Of a stretch of 33,043 nt of DNA, positions 1-8,220 are shown in pieces. The notes under the pieces are model-generated. The model searched no databases, was not told where the DNA came from, and saw only the letters and a program-made list of their open reading frames with translations. Each line of letters begins with the position of its first letter. The stretch's first letter is position 1. The stretch comes from Bacteroidota bacterium (GTDB lineage Bacteria; Bacteroidota; Bacteroidia; Palsa-965), in assembly GCA_013288325.1 (NCBI GenBank), contig JABDCB010000032.1, positions 1 through 33,043 on the forward strand, in the 5' to 3' direction. A program made the position numbers and the translations under genes.

Positions 1-1771
1 CCACCAGTTTTCCATCGTTCAGCACCACCAGACAGGAAGGGTGTCCTTCTGTACGGGGCGGAGCAGGTAGCAAGGTCCAGGTAGATGTTGCCAGACTGCT
101 CAGGTTATCACACCGGTAAACACCTCCTGCAGCTCCGCTGCCTGCATGATTCACCACACTGGCATAAGCCCGGTTTGTATTGTTAGGGTCCAGTGCAATC
201 CAGCATACGGGATGTCCGAACGAATGCATGGATTGCCAGGTCTTCCCGCTATCGGCCGAGTAAATAACTTTTCCATTGGCATCGGCACCATCCAACCTTG
301 CATCGGTCAGGTGGGTGCTGGCATACATATCATGAATATTGGATGTACCGGCATATAAGGTTCCGTTTGATCCTTTGGCAACACGATAGGTTGTGTTAGC
401 CGTATTACCGGTATAGTTGAATGACCAGCCATTACCTCCATCGGTACTGCGGACAGCCGTGATATCGGTAAAGGCAGAAAAAATATTAGAGGAACTGATC
501 CACGATACCTGCCAGCAGGATGTGTTTTCGAGCCCGATGCTGTGATAGGTTTGTTTGGTAGGTGTAGGTGCGTTTACGGGATGCTGATCGGCAGCACTCA
601 GATAAGCCTGTTCCCAGGTAGTGCCTCCATTGGATGTCTTGTGTACATCGCTGAAATCAGTAAAGAGCACATCATTGGAGTTGTTGGGTGCAACAGCAAT
701 ACCGAAAGCCACTTCCGGAAAGGACCATTGATGATCTCCGCTTTGTCCACACCAGCCGGTTTCAATATTCTGGTTGTTGGTAGTCTGAAGCACATGGGTC
801 CAGGTTGATCCTCCATCTGCTGTCTTTAGTATAATAGGAGTACCGGCACTGCTTCCTCCGCTCATATAAGCGGTGGTAATGTCATTACCTGCCATACCCA
901 GAAAAAGGGGAAAGTCATTGGTCAAATCAATGCCGCTGATTGAAGAAACCCAGTTTCCGCTTCCATAATTACATACATACGATCCCAGTGTAAATCCTGA
1001 ATATCCTCCTCCTGTTGCAGCGCTTAATGATGATCCCGGGTTCCAGTTTCCTGTTCCTGCCGTCAGACAAAAGAATCGGGTTGTAGTACCCGTCCTTGCA
1101 GCCGTAAAGGAATATATCTTCTCTCCTGTTCCCAATCCGGTAATGGTAGGAATGGTCCACGTAGCGCCTGCATTGGTAGATACCAATACACCGTCATTTG
1201 TTCCTATATAAATATTGTTTCCATCAAAAAAGACACCTCCTACGGTATTCCCGTCACCGCTCACCACTGCTGTGTGAATGGAGGTAAACGTCGCACCCCC
1301 GTTATTTGAAAAATAAATCTGTCCGTAATTGGAAACAACGATCCGGGTAGGGTTGTTGTAATCCACATCCAGGGTATAACAGGTTTGGGTGGTATCGGGT
1401 CCTGTGAGCATCGTCCAATGCAATCCATTATCAGTACTCTTTACCGGATTATCATTGCCGCTGATCAAATTGGAGCTGAGGCTGTATAATAAACCGGCTG
1501 TGGATGTAAAACACATTTTTGCATAAGGCCCCCCTATGAATTGCTGAAAAGGAACCTGGCTATAACTTAAACCGTAATCGGTGGTGTGAAACAATTCACT
1601 CATATCACAACCCACATAAAATTCATTGTTATTGCCCGGATTAATGCTGGGGGCATACAAAGAACCGCCTCCGCCAATGCCATGCGATGTCCAGGATGTG
1701 GGCTGTGCCTGACATACCAGAGCAGACAGCACCATGCTTATAAAAAGAAGGGATGAGTAGCGTAGTTTCAT
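1..1771 (-). CDS. Exported Asp-box (BNR) beta-propeller protein, possibly GH74-like; C-terminus beyond window
   Basis: The minus frame is open from an ATG at 1771 to the window edge (590 codons) without a stop. Residues 1-23 form a Sec signal peptide ending CQAQ. The mature part is rich in Asp-box turns (S-x-D-x-G-x-T-W): about residues 112-119, 155-162, 198-205, 317-324, 379-386, 442-449 and 505-512, as in sialidase, Vps10 and GH74 propellers. A Gly-rich start (GIGGGG, 31-36) followed by FYVGCDMSELFHTTDYG (51-67, with D56) resembles the N-terminal active-site blade of GH74 xyloglucanases, but I cannot identify both catalytic Asp residues, so enzyme activity is inference. It starts 11 bp after the stop of the GH44 gene, so the two are probably co-transcribed; GH44 and GH74 enzymes both attack xyloglucan. 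The missing C-terminus would be expected to carry a T9SS sorting domain. An inert surface propeller is the alternative. Confidence 0.85.
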   Translation of the reverse strand, partial: MKLRYSSLLFISMVLSALVCQAQPTSWTSHGIGGGGSLYAPSINPGNNNEFYVGCDMSELFHTTDYGLSYSQVPFQQFIGGPYAKMCFTSTAGLLYSLSSNLISGNDNPVKSTDNGLHWTMLTGPDTTQTCYTLDVDYNNPTRIVVSNYGQIYFSNNGGATFTSIHTAVVSGDGNTVGGVFFDGNNIYIGTNDGVLVSTNAGATWTIPTITGLGTGEKIYSFTAARTGTTTRFFCLTAGTGNWNPGSSLSAATGGGYSGFTLGSYVCNYGSGNWVSSISGIDLTNDFPLFLGMAGNDITTAYMSGGSSAGTPIILKTADGGSTWTHVLQTTNNQNIETGWCGQSGDHQWSFPEVAFGIAVAPNNSNDVLFTDFSDVHKTSNGGTTWEQAYLSAADQHPVNAPTPTKQTYHSIGLENTSCWQVSWISSSNIFSAFTDITAVRSTDGGNGWSFNYTGNTANTTYRVAKGSNGTLYAGTSNIHDMYASTHLTDARLDGADANGKVIYSADSGKTWQSMHSFGHPVCWIALDPNNTNRAYASVVNHAGSGAAGGVYRCDNLSSLATSTWTLLPAPPRTEGHPSCLVVLNDGKLV

Positions 1772-1782
1772 AGTAAAACGTT

Positions 1783-3660
1783 TTATTGTTTTAGTAATTT
1801 TTTGAGGATAACTCCTTTGTCTGTATTTATTTCAACCTGATAAAGACCGGGTGCCAGTGTGGAAATATCCAGTTTGATTTGCTCTGTATTTCCATTCATT
1901 TCTTTGATGAGTTCGCCCAGGGAATTGAACAGTTTTACTTTACGGATATGGTTGTCTGGCGCAATAATCTGAACCAGATCCTGTGCCGGATTGGGGAATA
2001 AGTTAACCGGGAACGGTTCTTTGTTTTCATTGATTGCCGTAACCGGAGATTTTTTCAGAATAAAATGATAACAGGTAAGGGGAGGGAGCACATAATTAAA
2101 ATGATTCGAAGTTATGCCCGATATAGAAGCTAATTGAGTAAGCGTAAATCCGGTGGAATCAAAACGATATACCAGGGCCGATACAAAGGAAGTAGGGGAT
2201 GTAATCTGAAAAGAAGCCACCAGGGTGGAATCATAATCTTTGTTCATCACCACCAGATGCAATTCGGTGGTATCGGTACTTTTCAAAGAGCCATAGATAG
2301 ACGCAACGCGTGCATCCGGGGCTTTGGCTTGTATATGCAGATCGCCGAAGGTAGAATTGTGTCCGTCATAATTGCGGTAGATCTTAAAGGCTGCTGAAAC
2401 AAAAGAATCCAGTTGTCCCCAGCGGGAGGTAAAGTAAACATTGTATTTTCCGGCAATGCCTAAAAAGTCGGCTGTTGCCAAACCACCGGATATATGATTC
2501 ATTCCGCCGTAATCGTATTCGGTAAAGCCCAGTTTGGTACCCGGATAATTCTGTGTAATTGCTTTTTGAAGGGCGCTCACATAAGCTACAGGACTGTAAT
2601 ACTGTCCTATCCAGCTGTTTTCTATATAGCTGGAATCCCATAAGGTACGCGGAGCCTGTATGCGTGCTTCGGCTACACCCCGGTCGTTATTGCCCCCGCT
2701 AACCCGTTCCAGATTACCCAGGTGATCTTTTCCTTGTGCTTCGGGATACCAATGTACATCCATCACATCCAGCAGCCGGTGACCAAAGGTATCGGAAGCC
2801 AGCTTCAGCTGTTTTAAATAAAGACTCAGATAGTTGGGATATGAAGCGGAATAGGTACTCCAGTCGGGAGCCGATTGAAAATTCAGAAATGAAGCATAAC
2901 CATAATCCGAAGGACCAAACACTTCGGCCAGAGGATCCATTGTTTTAACTGTTTTTGCGAGGCTTACACTCAGTCTGATATCTTCCGCACAGGTAGGCTG
3001 ATTAGGATGGATACGCGGGTGGGTAGAGGGCCAGAGGGCATGCTCGTTATCAAGCAGGTATCCTTTTACCCCGTTTGCTGTTCCTGCATTGCCATAAGCG
3101 GTAAGGAGGTTATTCAAACATTCATCCACATATACATTATTATCGGTGGTATCGGGGCTGAGAACAAAGGCACTTCCTTTGCGGTTGATCACTTTCCGGA
3201 AGCGGGCAGAGGGAGCCACCTGAGCGGCGGTAACACTTCCGTTCCCATCCCGGGATACATAGCCTGCCATGGGTAAGGTAAGCAGGGTATAGCATTGCAT
3301 GGAAAGCGAAGTGTCGTGAAAAGCTTTTAATACCGCGTTGGGTACGAGATATTGTGAAGTAGGCAGTTGAAGCGACCAGGGCAGATAGTTGTCGTTGGAA
3401 TTGATATAATCCGTGCCGGCATGTGAAAAATTGTCTTCCCAGTTATAGCCGGTAAGCCTGTTTCCTCCCAATCGGCGGGCGGTAATGTTTTCGGGCCGGT
3501 CCATCGATTGTCCGTTTGATCCGTATATATAAGGACTTATCGTATGCCGTTCCAGCTGGGTATTGATGGTAAAAGCAGTGGAGATTTGTGCATTTGTCTG
3601 CGTTAGACAGAAGCAGCAGATGATAAAAACAAGCGGGGATAGGTATCTGTTTTTCTTCAT
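1783..3660 (-). CDS. GH44 endoglucanase/xyloglucanase with T9SS type A sorting domain
   Basis: 625 aa. Residues 1-25 are a signal peptide ending TNAQ. The catalytic part matches glycoside hydrolase family 44: ISPYIYGSNGQ (41-51), ARRLGGNRLTGYNWEDN (61-77), the acid/base motif LLDNEHALW with E206, the following THPRIHP (213-219), and the nucleophile motif FTEYDYGG with E381. GH44 enzymes cleave beta-1,4-glucan backbones such as carboxymethylcellulose and xyloglucan. A beta-sandwich region (about 430-535) typical of the family follows, then a linker and a T9SS sorting domain (about 550-625) starting PVNLFPNPAQD and ending in a Lys-rich strand. The product should leave the cell through the Por/T9SS system. 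A Bacteroidota-type promoter lies just upstream (3710-3740). The Asp-box propeller gene follows after 11 bp. Both catalytic glutamates are present, so the enzyme looks intact. Confidence 0.93.
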   Translation of the reverse strand: MKKNRYLSPLVFIICCFCLTQTNAQISTAFTINTQLERHTISPYIYGSNGQSMDRPENITARRLGGNRLTGYNWEDNFSHAGTDYINSNDNYLPWSLQLPTSQYLVPNAVLKAFHDTSLSMQCYTLLTLPMAGYVSRDGNGSVTAAQVAPSARFRKVINRKGSAFVLSPDTTDNNVYVDECLNNLLTAYGNAGTANGVKGYLLDNEHALWPSTHPRIHPNQPTCAEDIRLSVSLAKTVKTMDPLAEVFGPSDYGYASFLNFQSAPDWSTYSASYPNYLSLYLKQLKLASDTFGHRLLDVMDVHWYPEAQGKDHLGNLERVSGGNNDRGVAEARIQAPRTLWDSSYIENSWIGQYYSPVAYVSALQKAITQNYPGTKLGFTEYDYGGMNHISGGLATADFLGIAGKYNVYFTSRWGQLDSFVSAAFKIYRNYDGHNSTFGDLHIQAKAPDARVASIYGSLKSTDTTELHLVVMNKDYDSTLVASFQITSPTSFVSALVYRFDSTGFTLTQLASISGITSNHFNYVLPPLTCYHFILKKSPVTAINENKEPFPVNLFPNPAQDLVQIIAPDNHIRKVKLFNSLGELIKEMNGNTEQIKLDISTLAPGLYQVEINTDKGVILKKLLKQ

Positions 3661-3709
3661 GCCGGAATTGTTGAAGTTTTTGTTGAAAGAAGGAATTTGC
3701 GATTGTATT

Positions 3710-3740
3710 CAAAGATAACGGAAAAAGGAGATTTGTCAAG
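3710..3740 (-). promoter_or_regulatory. Bacteroidota-type promoter of the GH44 gene
   Basis: On the minus strand the -7 element reads TATCTTTG (plus 3710-3717), a perfect TAnnTTTG. The -33 element reads CTTG (plus 3737-3740, three of four bases of TTTG) at the usual 19-bp spacing. It lies about 50 bp upstream of the GH44 ATG at 3660, giving a short leader. No transcription data are available; this is a motif call. Confidence 0.6.
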
Positions 3741-3856
3741 TTTCTTTTGCGGGACTTATCTTATATTCAGAAAACTCGGGATGTTTTTTAACTGAAATTC
3801 GGTATAAGTAATTAATTTAAAAGAATAAAGCCAGAATGAATCCCCACAGCCCTTAT

Positions 3857-4345
3857 TCATTTAAACATCGCATCTGTTTTATTTCCTTTCAACTTTGAGG
3901 CTTTAAGCATCGCATTCATTTATTTAAACATCGTATTTGCGGATTCAGGAAATGATCTGATTCATTTAGCCATCTGGTTAATATCATGTCCTTACGACAT
4001 CGTTTCTTTAAACAGGGAGTTTATGTATGAGTCTTTGTGTTCAATGTATTTAAATATCGTATCAATGGATTTAAACATTGAATCGATGTGTTTAAACATC
4101 GTATCGATGTGAATTAACAACGTGCAGTTTTTATCTCACGCAGTACAATATTCTGCAAATATTGATCCGATTTGTACGCTCATGAATGCTGTTCTTAAGC
4201 AAAACGGGTTAAAAGAAGAAGAGATGGAGTTGATTCCTTTCCATTTGAACACGATGTAGGAAGACTATGTGTCAAAATGAGAAGAAATGTGTTCAATGTC
4301 TGTATAAATGAATGCGATGGGAGATGATTTCGTATCAATATTCAT
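3857..4345 (-). pseudogene. Possible remnant of a heptad-repeat (coiled-coil) protein gene
   Basis: Extending the frame of the 21-bp repeats toward its 5' side gives an ATG at 4345 and peptide segments in the same register, such as MNIDTKSSPIAF, TDIEHISSHFDT and YIVFKWKGINSISSS. In-frame stops interrupt it at 4265-4267, 4136-4138, 3992-3994, 3962-3964 and 3920-3922, and the frame ends at 3857-3859. The longest open piece encodes about 48 residues ending LFKETMS and contains the best-preserved heptads. The picture fits a repeat-protein gene that lost selection. It could instead be a non-coding repeat whose length happens to be a multiple of three. No homologue is recognised, so family and function are unknown. 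Confidence 0.4.
3860..4111 (-). repeat. Degenerate tandem repeat, 12 units of exactly 21 bp
   Basis: On the plus strand a core close to TTTAAACATCGTAT begins at 3860, 3902, 3923, 3965, 4007, 4049, 4070 and 4091. All of these fall on one 21-bp lattice; units at 3881, 3944, 3986 and 4028 are strongly diverged but keep the register. The three units 4049-4111 are the best conserved. The array is too short-period and too degenerate for a CRISPR. In one minus-strand frame each unit gives a seven-residue peptide, consensus x-I-D-T-M-F-K (units HIDTMFK, HIDSMFK, SIDTIFK, YINSLFK, SANTMFK, KTDAMFK). That is a heptad with hydrophobic residues at coiled-coil spacing. An alternative is an array of protein-binding sites, since 21 bp is two helical turns. 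Confidence 0.75.
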
Positions 4346-4471
4346 TCATATCGATGCGATGTTAATCGACATGATACAAAAAGCTCTTCTTATAAAGGAA
4401 TTTGATAAGGTGGAAGGCAGAATATTGTTTTGAGGTTGTATGTAATGATTTGAAATTCATCAGCATATAAT

Positions 4472-4558
4472 AGAACGCAGATTATTATGATTGTTATGAT
4501 TTGCGCGGATTATGGATGCATCGTAATGAATCATAATCATCATAATGATCTGCGTTCT
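4472..4558. repeat. Long imperfect palindrome (REP/MITE-like), 30-bp arms
   Basis: The left arm 4472-4501 (starts AGAACGCAGAT) and right arm 4529-4558 (ends ATCTGCGTTCT) are reverse complements at 27 of 30 positions, with a 27-nt centre that includes a GCGCGGAT motif. It sits about 80 bp beyond the stop of the last gene of the PHA operon, so on that transcript it would fold into a stable hairpin. It has no transposase and no clear target duplication. It may be a dispersed intergenic repeat or act as a 3' stabiliser or terminator; only its structure is seen directly. Confidence 0.75.
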
Positions 4559-4637
4559 GTCAAATCAAGATATTAATAAGACAGTGATAACACAAAAAAA
4601 TACGTATTGCAGAAATTAGGAAGGTGATAAATAATAC

Positions 4638-5432
4638 TTAAAGGAAAGAAAGAATAATGGCGTTGGTTTGCTCGGCAGCTTCCAGGTTGAGGGTATGACC
4701 GGCTTTAGGGATTAATTCGAACTGGCTTCCATGGATGGAGTCGGCTACTGCATGTCCCATGTGTACAGGCAGGAGTGCATCTTTTTCACCATGTATAATC
4801 AGACTCGGGTTGTGAATCTCCTGCAGTTTCTGTCTGTAATCACCTCTTAAACGGGTGGCTTTCATCAGTTTTTGTAAAGCACCTACTTCGGAATTAATTC
4901 CTTCCCGGCTCGATTTTAAGGCGAACAAAGGAATCAGGGGATTAGCAAAATACTCTTCGCTTAATACCGTCGGAAGCATCACATCCAGCATGAGCGAATA
5001 GCCTCCGATGGCAAGCGCCCGTTCCCAGGCCAGTTCTATGGCTTCAAAATAAGGTGTTTTATGGGCAAAGGTGGAAAGCAGGATGAGCTTGTCGAGCCGG
5101 TCGGGATAAAGAAGTGCGAAATGCTGGGCCACTAAACTTCCGTAGGAAATACCGATGATATTGATGCGTTCAATGCCCAGGTGATTGAGTAGTCCCAATA
5201 CATCATTGGCATGCTGATCAAAATCCCGGTATTCGCCTTCTTTATCGGATTGACCCTGAAAAATAAAATCGCATAACACCACCCGGTACTCTTTTTCATA
5301 AGCGGGTTTCATCAGGCCCCAGGCCAGTGTGGACTGAGATACCCCATTCAGAAACAAAAGCGTTTGAGGCGCTTCCAGGTTTCCATGAACCTCGTAATAG
5401 AGCTTGAGTTTATCGGTAGTAAGAAAATGCAT
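4638..5432 (-). CDS. Alpha/beta hydrolase at the end of the PHA operon
   Basis: 264 aa, cytoplasmic (no signal peptide). Typical alpha/beta-hydrolase fold: LLFLNGVSQSTLAW for the oxyanion region (25-38), CDFIFQGQSD (54-63), nucleophile elbow GISYGS with S96, acid D218 in HGEKDALLP, and H246 in AGHTLNLE, so the triad is complete. Closest in style to 3-oxoadipate enol-lactonase/MhpC-type hydrolases, and the substrate cannot be read from sequence. It starts 19 bp after the phaB stop and is on the same strand, which places it in the PHA operon. A role on hydroxyacyl-CoA, hydroxyalkanoate oligomers or a lactone is plausible but inferred from position only. Confidence 0.88.
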   Translation of the reverse strand: MHFLTTDKLKLYYEVHGNLEAPQTLLFLNGVSQSTLAWGLMKPAYEKEYRVVLCDFIFQGQSDKEGEYRDFDQHANDVLGLLNHLGIERINIIGISYGSLVAQHFALLYPDRLDKLILLSTFAHKTPYFEAIELAWERALAIGGYSLMLDVMLPTVLSEEYFANPLIPLFALKSSREGINSEVGALQKLMKATRLRGDYRQKLQEIHNPSLIIHGEKDALLPVHMGHAVADSIHGSQFELIPKAGHTLNLEAAEQTNAIILSFL

Positions 5433-5451
5433 GTTGTGCTGTATCGTGTAC

Positions 5452-6237
5452 TTATCGTGACATATACAGACCGCCGTTTACAGAGATATCAGAACCGGTA
5501 ATATAATTGCCGTCTTCAGAAACCAGGTATCCAACAGCCGCGGCTATTTCCTTGGGTTCGCCGAGTCTGGCCATGGGTACCTGTTCGATAATCTTGTTCC
5601 GGATATCTTCGCGTATAGCCATCACCATAGATGTTCCGATATAACCCGGAGAAACGGTATTGACGGTAATGCCTTTTTTGGCTACTTCCAGAGCCAGGGA
5701 TTTGGAGAATCCATACATCCCTGCTTTTGCAGTGGCGTAATTGGTTTGTCCAAACTGACCTTTTTGTCCGTTTACAGAAGAAATGGAAACAATACGTCCC
5801 CATCCTTTGGCTATCATGCCTTCAATAACTAGACGGGAGCAGATAAAAACGCTGTTCAGGTTGGTATTGATTACGTCAAACCACTGTTCAGGAGCCATTT
5901 TATGAAGAGGGGTGTCTCTGGTAATACCGGCATTATTAACCAATACCTGTACCACTCCTATTTCCTCTTCAATCTCTTTCATCATACGCTGAGCGGAAGC
6001 ATAATCCGAAATATCTCCTTCTACAATCTTCACATCGATGCCCATTTTAAGCTGGTCATCTCTCCATTTTTTTGCTTCTTCCCTCCATTTTATTGCTTTA
6101 TCAAAATCCCGATAGTTTGCAACGAGGGTAAATCCATCTCTGTAAAGCCTTTCACAAATTGCCGATCCGATTCCACCGGTTCCGCCGGTGATAAGTGCAA
6201 CTTTATTATTTTTTACAATGCTTTTGCTTTCATTCAT
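5452..6237 (-). CDS. phaB: Acetoacetyl-CoA reductase (SDR family)
   Basis: 261 aa short-chain dehydrogenase/reductase. Seen: Rossmann nucleotide-binding motif TGGTGGIG (17-24), NNAG (101-104), catalytic S154, Y167 and K171 (YATAK), and PGYIGTSMV after the active site. The wording NNAGITRDTPLHKM and SISSVNGQKGQFGQTNY is characteristic of PhaB-type acetoacetyl-CoA reductases, which use NAD(P)H to make (R)-3-hydroxybutyryl-CoA for PHA synthase. Its ATG overlaps the phaC stop codon by 4 bp (ATGA), indicating translational coupling. FabG (3-oxoacyl-ACP reductase) is the close alternative; the PHA operon decides for PhaB. A beta-ketothiolase gene (phaA) is not in the window. Confidence 0.92.
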   Translation of the reverse strand: MNESKSIVKNNKVALITGGTGGIGSAICERLYRDGFTLVANYRDFDKAIKWREEAKKWRDDQLKMGIDVKIVEGDISDYASAQRMMKEIEEEIGVVQVLVNNAGITRDTPLHKMAPEQWFDVINTNLNSVFICSRLVIEGMIAKGWGRIVSISSVNGQKGQFGQTNYATAKAGMYGFSKSLALEVAKKGITVNTVSPGYIGTSMVMAIREDIRNKIIEQVPMARLGEPKEIAAAVGYLVSEDGNYITGSDISVNGGLYMSR

Positions 6238-8033
6238 AAACTCGATTTTTCTTTTACGTAGCGTCCAGGTGCTGGTTCAATTACAGGGAATTCTTTATTT
6301 CCTTCTTTTTCCGGGGCAGGTATCTGCTTGCCTGATTTACTCATCAGCCACTGGTTCCAATGCGGCCACCAGCTTCCTTCACCTTGTTTAGCCGATTCTT
6401 TCCAGACATCAAAACCTTTTCCGAGCGTACCGCCGAAATGGTGGTTGTATTTATGTTTTTTGGATGGAGCATTGATAGCACCCATGATATGACCGGAATC
6501 GCCCAGGATAAACTCCACATCTCCGCTTACCAGTTCTGTTGTATTAAAAGCAGTGCGGCAAGGAGCAATATGGTCATCAATGGTACCGATTACATATACA
6601 GGAACCTTAATAAGGCCAAGATCGATAGGCACATTACAGATACGCAGTGCATTTTTCACCCTCAGCTGATTTTCGTACAACATTTTACGAAGATAAAAAG
6701 TATACATCTTACCAGGCAGATTGGTATTATCACAGCTCCAGTACAGTACATTGAACGGAGGAGGAGTTTGTCCTTTCAGGTAGTTATTCACTACATAAGG
6801 CCATACCAGTTCATTGGCTCTGATGGCATTGAATGCCTTTGCCATATCATCACCACGCATTACACCACCGTCTTTCAGCTTTTCTTCAATGCTGTTTACC
6901 AGGGGCTCATCAATGATAGCTCCCATAGGTCCGATATCGGAAAAATCAAGCATGGTAGCCAGGAATGTGGCTGTGTTTACGGAATTGCGTTCACGTTCGG
7001 CTTCCAAAAATGTTTGTTTGGGTGCTGACAGGATTGCCAGTGTTGCTCCTAACAGGGTACCGCCCAGGCAGTAACCGAGTGTATCCACTTTAGGAGCTCC
7101 GGTTATAGCACGCACTACTTCAATGGCTTTAATGGCTCCGCTTACGACATAATCATCGAAAGAGATATGACCCATATCGGCAGTTGGGTTTTTCCAGGAA
7201 GTAATGAAAACGGTATGTCCTTCTTTTACTCCATATTCAACCAGGGAACGCTCGGTATGCAGGTCGAGGATATAGTATTTATTAATCCAGGGAGGAAATA
7301 TAAGTAACGGAAATTCAGATACTTTCTCAGTTTGAGGTGTGTATTGAATTAACTGAATCAGTTCATTCTCGAATACTACTGATCCCTTGGTCTGGGCCAG
7401 ATTTTCGCCCAATACAAAAGAGGTATCATCGGTTTGGGTGATGCTTCCTTTTTCAAGGTCTTTAAGCAGGTTTTCAAACCCGGCTATCAGGCTTTTTCCG
7501 TTTGTTTCCTGTGCCATTTTAATAGCTTCCGGATTGGTAAGGAAGAAATTGGCAGGGCAGAGGGCATCCAGATATTGTTGGGTCTGAAAGCTTAATTTTG
7601 ATTTTGCATGTTTTTCCAGATCGATGGAATTGATTATTTCCATCATCATTTTTGACATGAGCAGGTAGTTCTGCTTAACGTAGTCAAAGAAATAAGGCGA
7701 CTCATTCCATTCTGCAGCTTTAAATCGTCTGTCGTTTGGAGCAGGGCTTATGATGGGAGTAACGTTTTCTTCCGGTTTAGCCTGTTTTTCAAATATGCGT
7801 TTGCTTAGCTCCATATTATTCTGGAGGTATTCCAGATAAGCATTCTGGCTTTTGGCCATGGTGTCCGGATTGCCAATCATTTTATTGGCCAGCTGTATGT
7901 AAGAGGTAGTAAATTCGTTGTACGCCTGCAACTGAGACGGGAAATTTTCCATAAAATTAGCTGCCAGTTTCTGACTCGCCTTTGTAGCTTCTTGTGCAAG
8001 GACAAGAACGTCTGCTCCGTTTTCTTTTTCCAT
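6234..8033 (-). CDS. phaC: Class I poly(3-hydroxyalkanoate) synthase
   Basis: 599 aa, the usual length of class I synthases (about 560-600). It polymerises (R)-3-hydroxyacyl-CoA into PHA granules. Seen: PhaC N-terminal region (about 100-270) with FPPWINKYYILDL and TSWKNP, then an alpha/beta-hydrolase core with the lipase-like box GYCLGG, where C322 is the nucleophile in place of Ser. Acid D487 lies in GTIDDHIAPC and H515 in GDSGHIMGAIN. All three catalytic residues are present. No PhaE or PhaR partner is adjacent, in line with class I. The product ends 4 bp inside phaB. Two phasin-like genes lie upstream on the same strand, 187 bp away, so a separate phaC promoter is possible, although I found no good motif there. 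Confidence 0.96.
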   Translation of the reverse strand: MEKENGADVLVLAQEATKASQKLAANFMENFPSQLQAYNEFTTSYIQLANKMIGNPDTMAKSQNAYLEYLQNNMELSKRIFEKQAKPEENVTPIISPAPNDRRFKAAEWNESPYFFDYVKQNYLLMSKMMMEIINSIDLEKHAKSKLSFQTQQYLDALCPANFFLTNPEAIKMAQETNGKSLIAGFENLLKDLEKGSITQTDDTSFVLGENLAQTKGSVVFENELIQLIQYTPQTEKVSEFPLLIFPPWINKYYILDLHTERSLVEYGVKEGHTVFITSWKNPTADMGHISFDDYVVSGAIKAIEVVRAITGAPKVDTLGYCLGGTLLGATLAILSAPKQTFLEAERERNSVNTATFLATMLDFSDIGPMGAIIDEPLVNSIEEKLKDGGVMRGDDMAKAFNAIRANELVWPYVVNNYLKGQTPPPFNVLYWSCDNTNLPGKMYTFYLRKMLYENQLRVKNALRICNVPIDLGLIKVPVYVIGTIDDHIAPCRTAFNTTELVSGDVEFILGDSGHIMGAINAPSKKHKYNHHFGGTLGKGFDVWKESAKQGEGSWWPHWNQWLMSKSGKQIPAPEKEGNKEFPVIEPAPGRYVKEKSSL

Positions 8034-8220
8034 TCTATGATTTATTATCCCTGTACCGGGCTTTGTTAGAAATGTACCCTAATTTGTATAAATTCAACAA
8101 CCCGGCTACTCAGTCTGAATGCTTTTGGCAATGGACAGGCAGCAGGGTTGTTAATGAACTATCGAAAAGTGCTTGTAAACAAATCAACGTTGTTAAGGCA
8201 ATAATATGACCTGTAAGGGC

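Larger units (their letters stand above)
3741..4637. other. Gene-poor intergenic region (~900 bp) with phased repeats and a palindrome
   Basis: No intact gene is visible between the GH44 promoter and the end of the PHA operon. The stretch holds a phased 21-bp repeat lattice (3860-4111), its probable decayed coding frame (to 4345), and a long imperfect palindrome (4472-4558). Stretches 3741-3855 and 4350-4470 show nothing further I can name beyond AT-rich sequence. Confidence 0.7.

Noticed and set aside
146-1160. Small frames on both strands inside the propeller region
   Set aside because: They overlap a single long open minus frame with a signal peptide and seven Asp-boxes, which explains the sequence.
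3860-4111. CRISPR array
   Set aside because: Period is 21 bp without unique spacers of 30 bp or so; units diverge continuously and no cas genes are near.
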